This document shows positions 1 to 8,028 of a stretch of DNA of 64,000 bases, piece after piece; the first letter of the stretch is position 1; each line of letters opens with the position of its first letter. A program made the position numbers and the translations under genes. This DNA comes from Clostridia bacterium. Its GTDB lineage: Bacteria; Bacillota; Clostridia; Oscillospirales; CAG-272. The notes below the pieces were generated by a model. That model worked only from the letters and a program-made list of their open reading frames with translations. It ran no database searches and was not told the origin of the DNA. The DNA is taken from assembly GCA_017462795.1 (NCBI GenBank), contig JAFTQL010000042.1, positions 1 to 64,000 of the forward strand, written 5' to 3'.

Positions 1-715
1 CTGTACATTTTTATGATGCAACAGCGTGCATCATACTTATGGAGCTTGATAAGATGTGGCTCGATGAGCGCAGCTCAACGAATCCACTTCGCATACCCCA
101 CCCGAAGATCGACAAGCTCGCTTGTCAGGCGCAGGGTGTGGGTATCTTCGCCATAGGCGAAATATCTCTCCTTGATGCGTACTGTGCATATTTAGTTGTT
201 GGAATTTTGGTAGAAAACTGTCGACCTGCCTCTGAAAACTCTTCACTTAAAATTCCGAAAAAGCGAAGTGCTTCAAGGCTATGTGGAGAAAATTTAGTGA
301 CGGTCGTGAGCCGCTTTCGGGTCAGCCTCGTTATGCCCTGTTGCGGTGCCCGAAATTTTTTGTTCGCTGTTCGCTCACAAAATTTCGACCGCTGCCACTC
401 CTTATTGCTCGCTTCATCTGCCACAGGCAGCGCTCGCAAACGTCCCCACTTCGCATACCCCACCCGAAGATCGACAAGCTCGCTTGTCAGGCGCAGGGTG
501 TGGGTATCTTCGCCATAGGCGAAATACTCTCCGTATCTGAGTTTTCTGGAAAGGCGTTACAAATTTTCATTGCAACGCCATATATTATACCATGAACAGA
601 TCAAAAAAGCAAGAGCTTTTTGAAATCTTTTTGTATCTTTTTATTCTTTTCCTCTATATTTCTTTATATTTTTACGTTTCCTTTTTACCGCCGTTTTCAT
701 GACGATGGCGCGAGA
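1..715. repeat. Non-coding repeat region with two 81-bp direct repeats
   Basis: No convincing gene is seen here; the open frames on both strands lack ribosome sites and run across repeats. An 81-bp segment at 84-164 recurs with no difference I can see at 446-526. Each copy has inner palindromes (GACAAGC/GCTTGTC) and outer arms (ATACCC/GGGTAT), so it could fold as a long hairpin or cruciform. The stretch 333-445 resembles 40805-40920 upstream of murD. These look like dispersed palindromic (MITE or REP-like) elements. Confidence 0.7.
601..623 (-). terminator. Weak stem-loop downstream of the cytidylate-kinase-like gene
   Basis: TCAAAAAAGC and GCTTTTTGA form an AT-rich stem with a 4-nt loop, placed after the end of the minus-strand gene at 716. 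There are few GC pairs and no clean T run, so it is only a candidate terminator. Confidence 0.3.
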
Positions 716-1336
716 TCATGTTAAGGAGCGGGAAAACCAATGCTCGGCATAGTCGGAAAGAATGGCGGCAAGGGCTTTGACATCGGTGTCGGTGGTATTT
801 ACGCACAGGTGATAGCCTTCCTTGGCACCCCACGGGATCTCGGAGAAAAATGTATGTGTTCTTGCTCTCGCTTTATCTATGCGCTTTATCATCCTTGCCA
901 TTTCTTTATCTGTCAGGTGTTCTCCCTCGGGCGCGCGGTTGCGGCAGCGGTTGATCTTTGAGGTCATATCCGCGTATACGAAAAGCTTGAGGGGGTTATA
1001 GTCACGGAGCAAAAGATCCGCGTTACGTCCGACGATGACGCAATCTCCGCGGGATGCCATTTCAGTGATTATGCGATGTTGTTCGGCAACTATCTTTTGA
1101 GTGGTGTGGGTTATGGCGGACATATTTGCGATACTGTGACCGAAGGTGACGGGAATGTCTCTGAACAGACCTCTGTCAAGCACTGCCTCCACATAGTTTT
1201 CGTCGAGCTGACTGCCCTCCGATACGGCGGTGATTATTTCTCTGTCAAAGTAAGAAATGCCCATATTGTCGGCTATACGCTTGCCAAGCTCTCTTCCTCC
1301 GCTTCCGAATTCGCGGCTTACAGTAATTATTCTCAT
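716..1336 (-). CDS. Cytidylate kinase-like family protein
   Basis: A 206-residue cytosolic P-loop protein of the cytidylate-kinase-like family, which is distinct from Cmk and common in Clostridia. The N-terminus MRIITVSREFGSGGRELGKR carries a glycine-rich nucleotide loop. A YFDRE motif follows near residue 30 and an IVGRNAD motif near residue 100. Family members are presumed to phosphorylate a nucleotide or small molecule, but the substrate is not established. A GGAGG site precedes the ATG, and a TTGACT/TATAAT promoter lies upstream on the same strand. It is monocistronic and divergent from trkA. A canonical cmk is present at 6673, so this is not the housekeeping CMP kinase. Confidence 0.8.
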   Translation of the reverse strand: MRIITVSREFGSGGRELGKRIADNMGISYFDREIITAVSEGSQLDENYVEAVLDRGLFRDIPVTFGHSIANMSAITHTTQKIVAEQHRIITEMASRGDCVIVGRNADLLLRDYNPLKLFVYADMTSKINRCRNRAPEGEHLTDKEMARMIKRIDKARARTHTFFSEIPWGAKEGYHLCVNTTDTDVKALAAILSDYAEHWFSRSLT

Positions 1337-1376
1337 ATAGAACCTCCGGGTGAGCTTATGGTTTTGTCATACATAT

Positions 1377-1405
1377 ATTATATCACAAAAAGCACTTCAA
1401 GTCAA
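1377..1405 (-). promoter_or_regulatory. Promoter of the cytidylate-kinase-like gene
   Basis: Read on the minus strand, the -35 is TTGACT (1405-1400) and the -10 is TATAAT (1382-1377), with a 17-nt spacer. It points toward the ATG at 1336. Confidence 0.7.
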
Positions 1406-1455
1406 TAAAAAGTATGTCAATATGCAAAAAAAATGATGTTTTGGTGATTAATAAC

Positions 1456-1483
1456 TTGACAAAAATTTATAATGTTGTATAAT
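1456..1483 (+). promoter_or_regulatory. Promoter of trkA-trkH
   Basis: TTGACA at 1456-1461 and TATAAT at 1478-1483 with a 16-nt spacer. The -10 overlaps the upstream in-frame ATG at 1472, which supports the start at 1520. Confidence 0.8.
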
Positions 1484-1519
1484 ATATATGTGTATATCAA
1501 CATAGGAGTCAGCATTATT

Positions 1520-2875
1520 ATGAATATAATTATTGTCGGTTGCGGAAGGGTCGGACAGACTCTGGCGGCGCAGCTAAACGAAGAGGGAAACAATATAACA
1601 GTCATAGATACGGTTGCCGAAAGCGTAAAGGATCTGTCGGCTCGCTATGACGTCATGGGTGTTGTCGGCAACGGCGCTACGCACACCATACAGCAGGAGG
1701 CGGGAATAGACAGCGCCGATCTCCTCATTGCCGTAACAGGCTCGGACGAGCTTAATCTGCTTTGCTGTCTTATTGCCAAAAAGGCAGGTAACTGCCAGAC
1801 TATCGCGCGCATAAAGAACCCCATATACAGCGCGGAAGCGCCTTATCTCAAGGACGAGCTTGGACTGGCGATGGTCATAAATCCCGAATACGAGACGGCG
1901 CAGGAGATAGCCCGTGTGTTGAGATTTCCGTCTGCCATAAAGATAGAGACCTTTGCTAAGGGGCGTGTGGAGCTGCTGAAGTTCCGTCTTCCCGAAAGCA
2001 GTCGGCTTGTGGGGATGTCGGTAAAGGAAGTTATAATGAAGCTTCACTGTGACATACTTGTATGCACGGTCGAGCGTGACGACGAGGCATATATCGCCAA
2101 CGGTGATTTTGTGTTTGAGGGAAAGGATATCATCTCCATAATCGCTTCTCCCAAGAACGCCGCGGACTTTTTCCGCAAGATAGATTACAAGACGCAGTCT
2201 GTAAAGAGCGCCATGATAGTCGGGGCGGGGGAGACCACCCATTATCTTTGCAATCTTATGCAGAAGGACGGCATTGACATAAAGGTCATAGAGAAAAAGC
2301 TTGACGTGTGCGAGGAGATAGCCGACAAGTGGAAGAATGTCGCGGTCATACACGGAGACGGCTCTGACAAGGAGATACTTCTTGAGGAGGGTATTGGCAG
2401 GGTCGGTGCTTTTGTTGCGCTGACGGGGCTTGACGAGGAGAATATATTGCTGTCGCTTTACGCCAAGAGCGTTGGAGATGCCAAGCTTATTACCAAGATA
2501 AACCGTGTGGACTACGACGATGTTATAAGACACCTTGACCTTGATTCCACCGTATATCCCAAGAGCATAACCTCGGATATCATCGTGCGTTACGCGAGGG
2601 CAATGAAGAACACGGTGGGAAGTAATGTTGAGACGCTTTACAATGTCATCAAGGGAAAGGTAGAAGCATCGGAATTTATCGTCCGCGAGAATTCTCCCAT
2701 AACGGAAAAACCTCTGTCTGAGCTTACCTTTAAGGAAAATGTGCTTATTGCCGCCATACTTCGCGGAAAGACGGTAATAATTCCCCGTGGACATGATGTT
2801 ATCAAGCCCGGAGACGCGGTGGTCATAGTTTCGGGCGTAATGGCTTTGCACGACATTTGCGACGTTCTGCGTTGA
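1520..2875 (+). CDS. trkA: Trk potassium uptake regulator TrkA
   Basis: A 451-residue peripheral membrane protein that binds NAD(H) and gates the TrkH potassium channel. It has the duplicated RCK architecture: the first Rossmann domain begins at VGCGRVG (residues 6-12), followed by a TrkA-C domain. The second Rossmann domain begins near residue 231 with MIVGAGETT, followed by a second TrkA-C domain. The length matches two-RCK TrkA proteins. I chose the ATG at 1520, with AGGAG at 1504-1508, over the in-frame ATG at 1472, because the earlier one overlaps the -10 box. It is followed after 12 bases by trkH, so the two form an operon. Confidence 0.93.
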   Translation: MNIIIVGCGRVGQTLAAQLNEEGNNITVIDTVAESVKDLSARYDVMGVVGNGATHTIQQEAGIDSADLLIAVTGSDELNLLCCLIAKKAGNCQTIARIKNPIYSAEAPYLKDELGLAMVINPEYETAQEIARVLRFPSAIKIETFAKGRVELLKFRLPESSRLVGMSVKEVIMKLHCDILVCTVERDDEAYIANGDFVFEGKDIISIIASPKNAADFFRKIDYKTQSVKSAMIVGAGETTHYLCNLMQKDGIDIKVIEKKLDVCEEIADKWKNVAVIHGDGSDKEILLEEGIGRVGAFVALTGLDEENILLSLYAKSVGDAKLITKINRVDYDDVIRHLDLDSTVYPKSITSDIIVRYARAMKNTVGSNVETLYNVIKGKVEASEFIVRENSPITEKPLSELTFKENVLIAAILRGKTVIIPRGHDVIKPGDAVVIVSGVMALHDICDVLR

Positions 2876-2887
2876 GGTGAGGCTGTT

Positions 2888-4324
2888 ATGAATTACAGAA
2901 TGATAAAATATACCCTTGGCTGGTTGCTTCTGTTTGAGGCGGGATTCTTTCTTGTTCCTCTGCTCACCGCGGCGGTGTACGGGGAGAGTGAGATATGGTG
3001 CTTTGCCGTGTCTATGCTCATATGTATAGCGGCGGCGGGACTTTTGTTTATCGGAAGACCGAGAAGCCGTGTGCTTTACGCGAGAGAGGGCTTTGTTATC
3101 GTTGCGCTGAGCTGGATATTCCTCAGTATCTTCGGTGCGATACCCTTTGTGCTTTCGGGAGTTACGCCGTCATACGTTGACGCGCTGTTTGAGACGGTGT
3201 CGGGCTTTACCACCACGGGAGCGAGCATACTGCCGAGGGTGGAGGATGCTCCTCGGTGTATTCTCATGTGGCGAAGCTTTACCCACTGGGTAGGCGGCAT
3301 GGGTGTGCTTGTATTTATTATGGCTATATTGCCTCTGAGCGGGGGACAGAACATGCACATAATGAAAGCGGAAAGCCCCGGACCGTCGGTCAGCAAGCTT
3401 GTGCCGCGTGTGCGCACAACGGCGCTTATACTTTATGTTATTTATTTCGCCCTTACCGTGCTGCAGTTTGTTTTGCTTCTTCTGGGCGGGATGAGTGTTT
3501 TTGACGCTCTCAATACCTCATTCTCCACGGCGGGAACGGGAGGCTTTGGCTTCAGAAATGACAGCATGGCGTCCTTTTCGTCCTATATTCAGATCGTTGT
3601 CACGGTGTTCATGCTTTTGTTCTCCTTGAACTTCAGCTCATATTATCTCGCGTTCAAGGGCAGATTCAAGGACGCGTTCAACTCGGAGATACGCGTTTTT
3701 ATTGCCATTGTCGCTGTATCCACCGCCGCTATCACGCTGAATATACGCGACAGCTTTGCCACTGTCGGCGAGGCGATAAAGCACGCGGCATTTTCCGTAG
3801 CGTCCATAATCTCCACCACGGGCTTTATGACGGTGGATTTTGATCTGTGGCCGCAGTTCTCGAAAATGGTGATACTCATGGTCATGTTTATCGGCGCCTG
3901 CGCCGGAAGCACGGGAGGCGGTATAAAGGTATCCAGAATAATCATACTTTTCAAGGGTATCGGCAGGGAGATAAAGACACTGCTCCACCCTCACAGAGTG
4001 AGAAAGATAACCATGGACGCAAGACCTGTGGACCGTGAAGTGGTAAGATCTGTAAATTCATATATAATGGTCTATGTTCTGGTGTTTTTTGCCTCAATGG
4101 TGATAGTGTCCTTTGACAATCACAGCTTTACCACGGGATTTACGGCGGTGTCCGCTACCATAAACAACGTAGGACCGGGACTTGATATGGTAGGTCCTAC
4201 GCAGAACTTCTCGTTCTTTTCGATCCCGTCAAAGCTGGTGCTTATTTTTGATATGCTTGCGGGAAGACTTGAGCTGTTTCCCATGCTTTTGCTGTTTACT
4301 CCGTCCACATGGAGAAATAAGTGA
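2888..4324 (+). CDS. trkH: Trk/Ktr potassium uptake membrane protein TrkH
   Basis: A 478-residue polytopic membrane protein, the potassium-translocating subunit partnered with TrkA. It shows the four pore-loop repeats of the family: SGFTTTGASI (near residue 105), FSTAGTGGFGF (near 215), ISTTGFMTVDF (near 310) and a diverged VSATINNVGPG (near 425). Hydrophobic segments fill the intervals. GAGGTGAGG overlapping the trkA stop serves as the ribosome site. The order trkA-trkH in one operon is normal for Firmicutes. Confidence 0.93.
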   Translation: MNYRMIKYTLGWLLLFEAGFFLVPLLTAAVYGESEIWCFAVSMLICIAAAGLLFIGRPRSRVLYAREGFVIVALSWIFLSIFGAIPFVLSGVTPSYVDALFETVSGFTTTGASILPRVEDAPRCILMWRSFTHWVGGMGVLVFIMAILPLSGGQNMHIMKAESPGPSVSKLVPRVRTTALILYVIYFALTVLQFVLLLLGGMSVFDALNTSFSTAGTGGFGFRNDSMASFSSYIQIVVTVFMLLFSLNFSSYYLAFKGRFKDAFNSEIRVFIAIVAVSTAAITLNIRDSFATVGEAIKHAAFSVASIISTTGFMTVDFDLWPQFSKMVILMVMFIGACAGSTGGGIKVSRIIILFKGIGREIKTLLHPHRVRKITMDARPVDREVVRSVNSYIMVYVLVFFASMVIVSFDNHSFTTGFTAVSATINNVGPGLDMVGPTQNFSFFSIPSKLVLIFDMLAGRLELFPMLLLFTPSTWRNK

Positions 4325-4399
4325 TATAAAAAACACCGGCAGATGCTCGTTACCTTGAATATTGTTATCTTGATAAAGCAAATAAAATCATCAAATGTA

Positions 4400-4428
4400 T
4401 TGACTTTTTTGCGTTTTAAAGGTATAAT
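4400..4428 (+). promoter_or_regulatory. Promoter of the RpiR regulator operon
   Basis: TTGACT at 4400-4405 and TATAAT at 4423-4428 with a 17-nt spacer, about 50 bases before the ATG at 4482. Confidence 0.75.
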
Positions 4429-4481
4429 ATAAGTTGTATGTTTACAGTTTGTAAGCTCGCTTTCTTAAATGAGGTGACACA

Positions 4482-5345
4482 ATGAAGCGTAATCTTTTAA
4501 AGGAGATCGAGGAGAGGATGCCCACATTCTCAAAGGGGCAGAAGCTGATCTCCGTGTATATACTCGATAATTACGATAAAGCGGCATATATGACAGCGGC
4601 AAAGCTGGGCGCTATTGTAAAGGTGTCGGAATCCACCGTGGTGCGCTTTGCCATTGAGCTTGGATTTGCGGGATATCCCGAATTTCAGCACTCCTTGCAG
4701 GAGATAGTCCGCACAAAGCTTACTTCCTTTCAGCGTATCGAGGTCACAAATAACCTTATCGGAGACGGCGACGTGCTTACAAAGGTGTTGCTTTCCGACA
4801 CGGACAAGATCAAGCATACTCTTGAGGAGATAGACAGAGAGGATTTTGAGTCGGCTGTGGAGCATATCGTGGCGGCAAGATCGATATACGTTATCGGCGT
4901 GCGTTCTTCCTCATCACTCGCGGGATTCCTCGCGCACAGTCTGGGTATGATATTTGATAACGTCAAGCTTGTCCAGACGGCGTCGGGCAGTGAGATGTTC
5001 GAGCAGATGCTCGGTATCGGTGAGGGGGACGTTATGATCGCCATAAGCTTTCCCCGATATTCAAAAAAGATAATCAACGCCGTTGATTTCGCAAAGCACA
5101 GAGGCGCGAATGTTATAGCCATAACCGATAGCGCAGCTTCTCCCATCGCTCCGCAGGCAAGTCAGATCCTTCTTGCCAAGAGCGATATGGCATCCTTTGT
5201 GGACTCTCTTGTAGCTCCGCTCAGCATTATAAACGCTATAGTGGTCGCCGTTTCCAGAAAAAAGCAGGACGAGCTTACAGTAAGGCTTCGCAAGCTGGAG
5301 GAGATCTGGGACGAATACGACGTATACGATAAAAATCAAGGATAA
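4482..5345 (+). CDS. RpiR/MurR family transcriptional regulator
   Basis: A 287-residue regulator with an N-terminal helix-turn-helix (about residues 1-77; VKVSESTVVRFAIELGF is the recognition-helix region) and a C-terminal SIS sugar-phosphate-binding domain (about 110-250; IYVIGVRSSSSLAGFL). The family senses phosphosugars or amino-sugar phosphates and controls their catabolic genes. GAGGTGACA precedes the ATG. The following flavoprotein gene begins 6 bases after the stop, so they are probably co-transcribed. No sugar gene is adjacent, so the effector cannot be told. Confidence 0.88.
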   Translation: MKRNLLKEIEERMPTFSKGQKLISVYILDNYDKAAYMTAAKLGAIVKVSESTVVRFAIELGFAGYPEFQHSLQEIVRTKLTSFQRIEVTNNLIGDGDVLTKVLLSDTDKIKHTLEEIDREDFESAVEHIVAARSIYVIGVRSSSSLAGFLAHSLGMIFDNVKLVQTASGSEMFEQMLGIGEGDVMIAISFPRYSKKIINAVDFAKHRGANVIAITDSAASPIAPQASQILLAKSDMASFVDSLVAPLSIINAIVVAVSRKKQDELTVRLRKLEEIWDEYDVYDKNQG

Positions 5346-5351
5346 ATACTG

Positions 5352-6605
5352 ATGGATAACAATTTTGAAGGTGTCAGACGCGTAGCTGTTATCGGCGGCG
5401 GAGCCGCGGGTATGATGGCGGCTGTCCGCGCGGCGCGGAACGGCGCTGATACAGTGCTTATAGAGCGCAATTCCTTTTGCGGCAAAAAGCTGAAAATCAC
5501 GGGCAAGGGGCGCTGTAATGTGACCAATGCCTGCGACACCAGAGAGTTTCTTTTGCATGTTCCCACAAATCCACGTTTTCTTTACAGCGCGCTGAGCTGC
5601 TTTTCCACCGAGGATACCGTAAGCTTTTTTGAGGATGCGGGAGTGCCTCTCAAGGTGGAAAGGGGCAGACGTGTCTTTCCCGTTTCCGACAGGGCGGAGG
5701 ATATAGTTGCCGCGCTCTACGGAAGGGTGAAGGCTGAGGGCGTGGAGATAGTAAACGGAAGAGCCGGCGGCTTGCTCATAGAGGATGGGGCTGTTACAGG
5801 CTGCCGTGTGGGCGACAGGGAGATAAAGGCAGACGCGGTCATTATCGCCACGGGCGGTAAGTCTTATCCCGGCACGGGATCGGACGGAGACGGCTATAAG
5901 CTTGCGGCACAGGCGGGGCACACGGTGACCCCTCTTATACCATCCCTTGTTCCTCTGACCTCAAAAAGCAGGATATGTCCCTCGCTTCAGGGGCTTTCGC
6001 TTAAAAACGTGGCGCTGACCGTCACGGACACGCAGTCGGGTAAGACGGTGTATGAGGACTTTGGCGAGATGATGTTTACTCATTTCGGAATGACAGGACC
6101 CATGATACTGTCCGCGTCCGCTCATCTTGGCGGAATGTCGGCGGGCAGGTATGAGGCGCATATAAACCTCAAGCCCGCTCTTGATGAAAAGGAGCTGGAC
6201 TCAAGGATACTTTCGGATTTTGCCAAATACGCCAATAAGGACTTTATAAACGCTCTCGGTGATCTTCTGCCGACTAAGCTTATTCCCGTATCCGTGGCGC
6301 TTTCGGGTATCGACGGCAGGAAAAAGGTAAATTCGGTGACACGCGAGGAAAGAGCGGCACTGTGCTCGGTGTTGCGTGATCTCCGCATAAGGATAGAGGG
6401 CTTCCGTCCCATTGCCGAGGCGATCGTTACCAAGGGCGGAGTAGACGTGAAGGAGATAAACCCCAAGACAATGGAGTCGAGACTCTGTGAGGGTCTGTAT
6501 TTTGCCGGAGAGGTCATTGATGTTGACGCATATACGGGAGGCTACAATCTGCAGATAGCCTTCTCAACGGGAGTTCTCGCGGGCGAGAACGCAAGCGTAA
6601 AGTAA
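5352..6605 (+). CDS. FAD-dependent oxidoreductase of the HI0933/YhiN family
   Basis: A 417-residue flavoprotein. The N-terminal dinucleotide motif VIGGGAAGMMAA (about residues 13-24) binds FAD, and the CGKKLKITGKGRCNVTNA region is diagnostic of the HI0933/YhiN (BaiN-like, or aminoacetone-oxidase-like) family. The C-terminal GEVIDVDAYTGGYNLQIAFS motif closes the FAD site. Members are soluble and their physiological substrate is uncertain. The gene lies 6 bases after the RpiR gene and just before cmk, a common Clostridia neighbourhood. Confidence 0.88.
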   Translation: MDNNFEGVRRVAVIGGGAAGMMAAVRAARNGADTVLIERNSFCGKKLKITGKGRCNVTNACDTREFLLHVPTNPRFLYSALSCFSTEDTVSFFEDAGVPLKVERGRRVFPVSDRAEDIVAALYGRVKAEGVEIVNGRAGGLLIEDGAVTGCRVGDREIKADAVIIATGGKSYPGTGSDGDGYKLAAQAGHTVTPLIPSLVPLTSKSRICPSLQGLSLKNVALTVTDTQSGKTVYEDFGEMMFTHFGMTGPMILSASAHLGGMSAGRYEAHINLKPALDEKELDSRILSDFAKYANKDFINALGDLLPTKLIPVSVALSGIDGRKKVNSVTREERAALCSVLRDLRIRIEGFRPIAEAIVTKGGVDVKEINPKTMESRLCEGLYFAGEVIDVDAYTGGYNLQIAFSTGVLAGENASVK

Positions 6606-6672
6606 AAGGCAAGAATAAATAGTGAATAAGTAATGATTTGTCAACAAAGATCGGAAAAGGAGAATGACCATC

Positions 6673-7341
6673 ATGATAAAGATAGCTATCGACGGTCCCG
6701 GCGGAGCGGGAAAGAGCACGGTCGCACGCGCGGTCGCCGCTAAAATGGGTATTGTTTACGTTGATACGGGTGCGCTCTACAGGACTATAGGATATTATGT
6801 AAAACAGCAGAATATCGATCCCGCGGACAGGGAGGCTGTCGCGGCGTGCCTTGGAGGCATAAATATTCAGATAAGCTATGTTGAGGGTAAGCAGCATGTT
6901 TTTCTCAACGGAGAGGATATGGGGGATAAGATACGTACTCCCGAGATGTCAATGTACGCCTCAGCGGTATCGGCTATTCCCGCGGTCAGAGCCTTTCTGT
7001 TGGATACGCAGAGAGATATCGCGGCGAGAAACAGCGTTATCATGGACGGCAGGGATATCGGTACGGTGATATTGCCCGACGCGGATGTGAAGATATTCCT
7101 CACGGCATCCGAGGAGTGCAGAGCCCGCAGACGGTATGACGAGCTTGTGGCAAAGGGACAGAAGGTCGCATTTGAGGACGTTCTTAATGAGATGAACCAA
7201 AGAGATAAGCAGGACAGCATCAGAGAGGTCGCGCCCACAGCCGCCGCGGATGACGCAGTGCTTCTTGACAACACGGATATGACCTTTGAGCAGACTGTTG
7301 ACGCGGTCATTGCTCTTGCGGAAAAGGCGCAAAATAAATGA
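6673..7341 (+). CDS. cmk: Cytidylate kinase
   Basis: A 222-residue enzyme that phosphorylates CMP and dCMP with ATP. The P-loop is GPGGAGKST (residues 8-16). YVDTGALYR and MDGRDIGTVILPDADVKIF are family signatures. The ATG at 6673 sits 10 bases after AGGAG (6658-6662). An in-frame ATG at 6664 touches that site and is less likely. The gene heads the cmk-plsC-ispH/rpsA cluster typical of Clostridia. Confidence 0.94.
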   Translation: MIKIAIDGPGGAGKSTVARAVAAKMGIVYVDTGALYRTIGYYVKQQNIDPADREAVAACLGGINIQISYVEGKQHVFLNGEDMGDKIRTPEMSMYASAVSAIPAVRAFLLDTQRDIAARNSVIMDGRDIGTVILPDADVKIFLTASEECRARRRYDELVAKGQKVAFEDVLNEMNQRDKQDSIREVAPTAAADDAVLLDNTDMTFEQTVDAVIALAEKAQNK

Positions 7342-7359
7342 GAAAGGTGGGGTGACCCA

Positions 7360-8028
7360 TTGAGTAAACAAAAGCAGAAAAAACAGGGAAGCCGATTTTT
7401 TCGTGCGGTATACACGCTTCTTTCGGGAGTTGTAAAGCTTATATTCAGAATAAAGGTGGTAGATCCTGAGAATGAGCCGGAGAAAGGCGGATTTGTTGTA
7501 TGCGCGAATCATACCTCCGCTCTCGACCCCATTCTTATCTGTTATGCCTTTCGCCTCCATCAGGTGTGCTTTATGGCGAAGAAGGAGCTTTTCAGGATCC
7601 CTTTGCTTTCCGGACTTATAAGAATGCTGGGCGCATTTCCGGTGGATCGCTCGGGCAATGATGTCGGAGCTATACGAAATGCCGTGAGTATAGTGGAGGA
7701 AGGAAGATGCCTCGGCGTTTTCCCTCAGGGACACAGATATCCGGGAGTTGATCCCAGAACCACAAAGACAAAAAACGGAGCGGCGCTCATAGCTACAAGA
7801 GCGGGCGCGGATGTTGTTCCCGTATATATCCGGTGTAAAAAGGGAAAGCCCAAGCTTTTCAGAAGAACATATGTTATTATCGGCGAGAGGATACCATTTG
7901 AGAGCTTTGAATATGACCGCGAGGCTACGGGAGAATACGCGAGAGTTACGGACATTATTTTTGACAGAGTGTGTTCGCTGGGAGAGGCGTTCTCGGAGAA
8001 TATAGCCAAGGAAGGTGAAAGCAAATGA
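7360..8028 (+). CDS. plsC: 1-acyl-sn-glycerol-3-phosphate acyltransferase
   Basis: A 222-residue membrane-associated acyltransferase making phosphatidic acid. The catalytic HX4D motif is NHTSALD (H51, D56). FPQGHR corresponds to the phosphate-binding EGTR-type motif. The N-terminus (residues 11-31) is hydrophobic and basic, fitting membrane attachment. The start codon is TTG, preceded by AAAGGTGGGG. The stop overlaps the ispH-rpsA start (ATGA), so translation is probably coupled. Confidence 0.92.
   Translation: MSKQKQKKQGSRFFRAVYTLLSGVVKLIFRIKVVDPENEPEKGGFVVCANHTSALDPILICYAFRLHQVCFMAKKELFRIPLLSGLIRMLGAFPVDRSGNDVGAIRNAVSIVEEGRCLGVFPQGHRYPGVDPRTTKTKNGAALIATRAGADVVPVYIRCKKGKPKLFRRTYVIIGERIPFESFEYDREATGEYARVTDIIFDRVCSLGEAFSENIAKEGESK

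Noticed and set aside
39..595. Several open frames in the first 600 bases
   Set aside because: They run through duplicated palindromic repeats, differ between strands and have no start signals.
1574..2851. A 425-codon frame opposite trkA
   Set aside because: It is antisense to a clear TrkA gene, lacks a ribosome site and has no recognisable domain.
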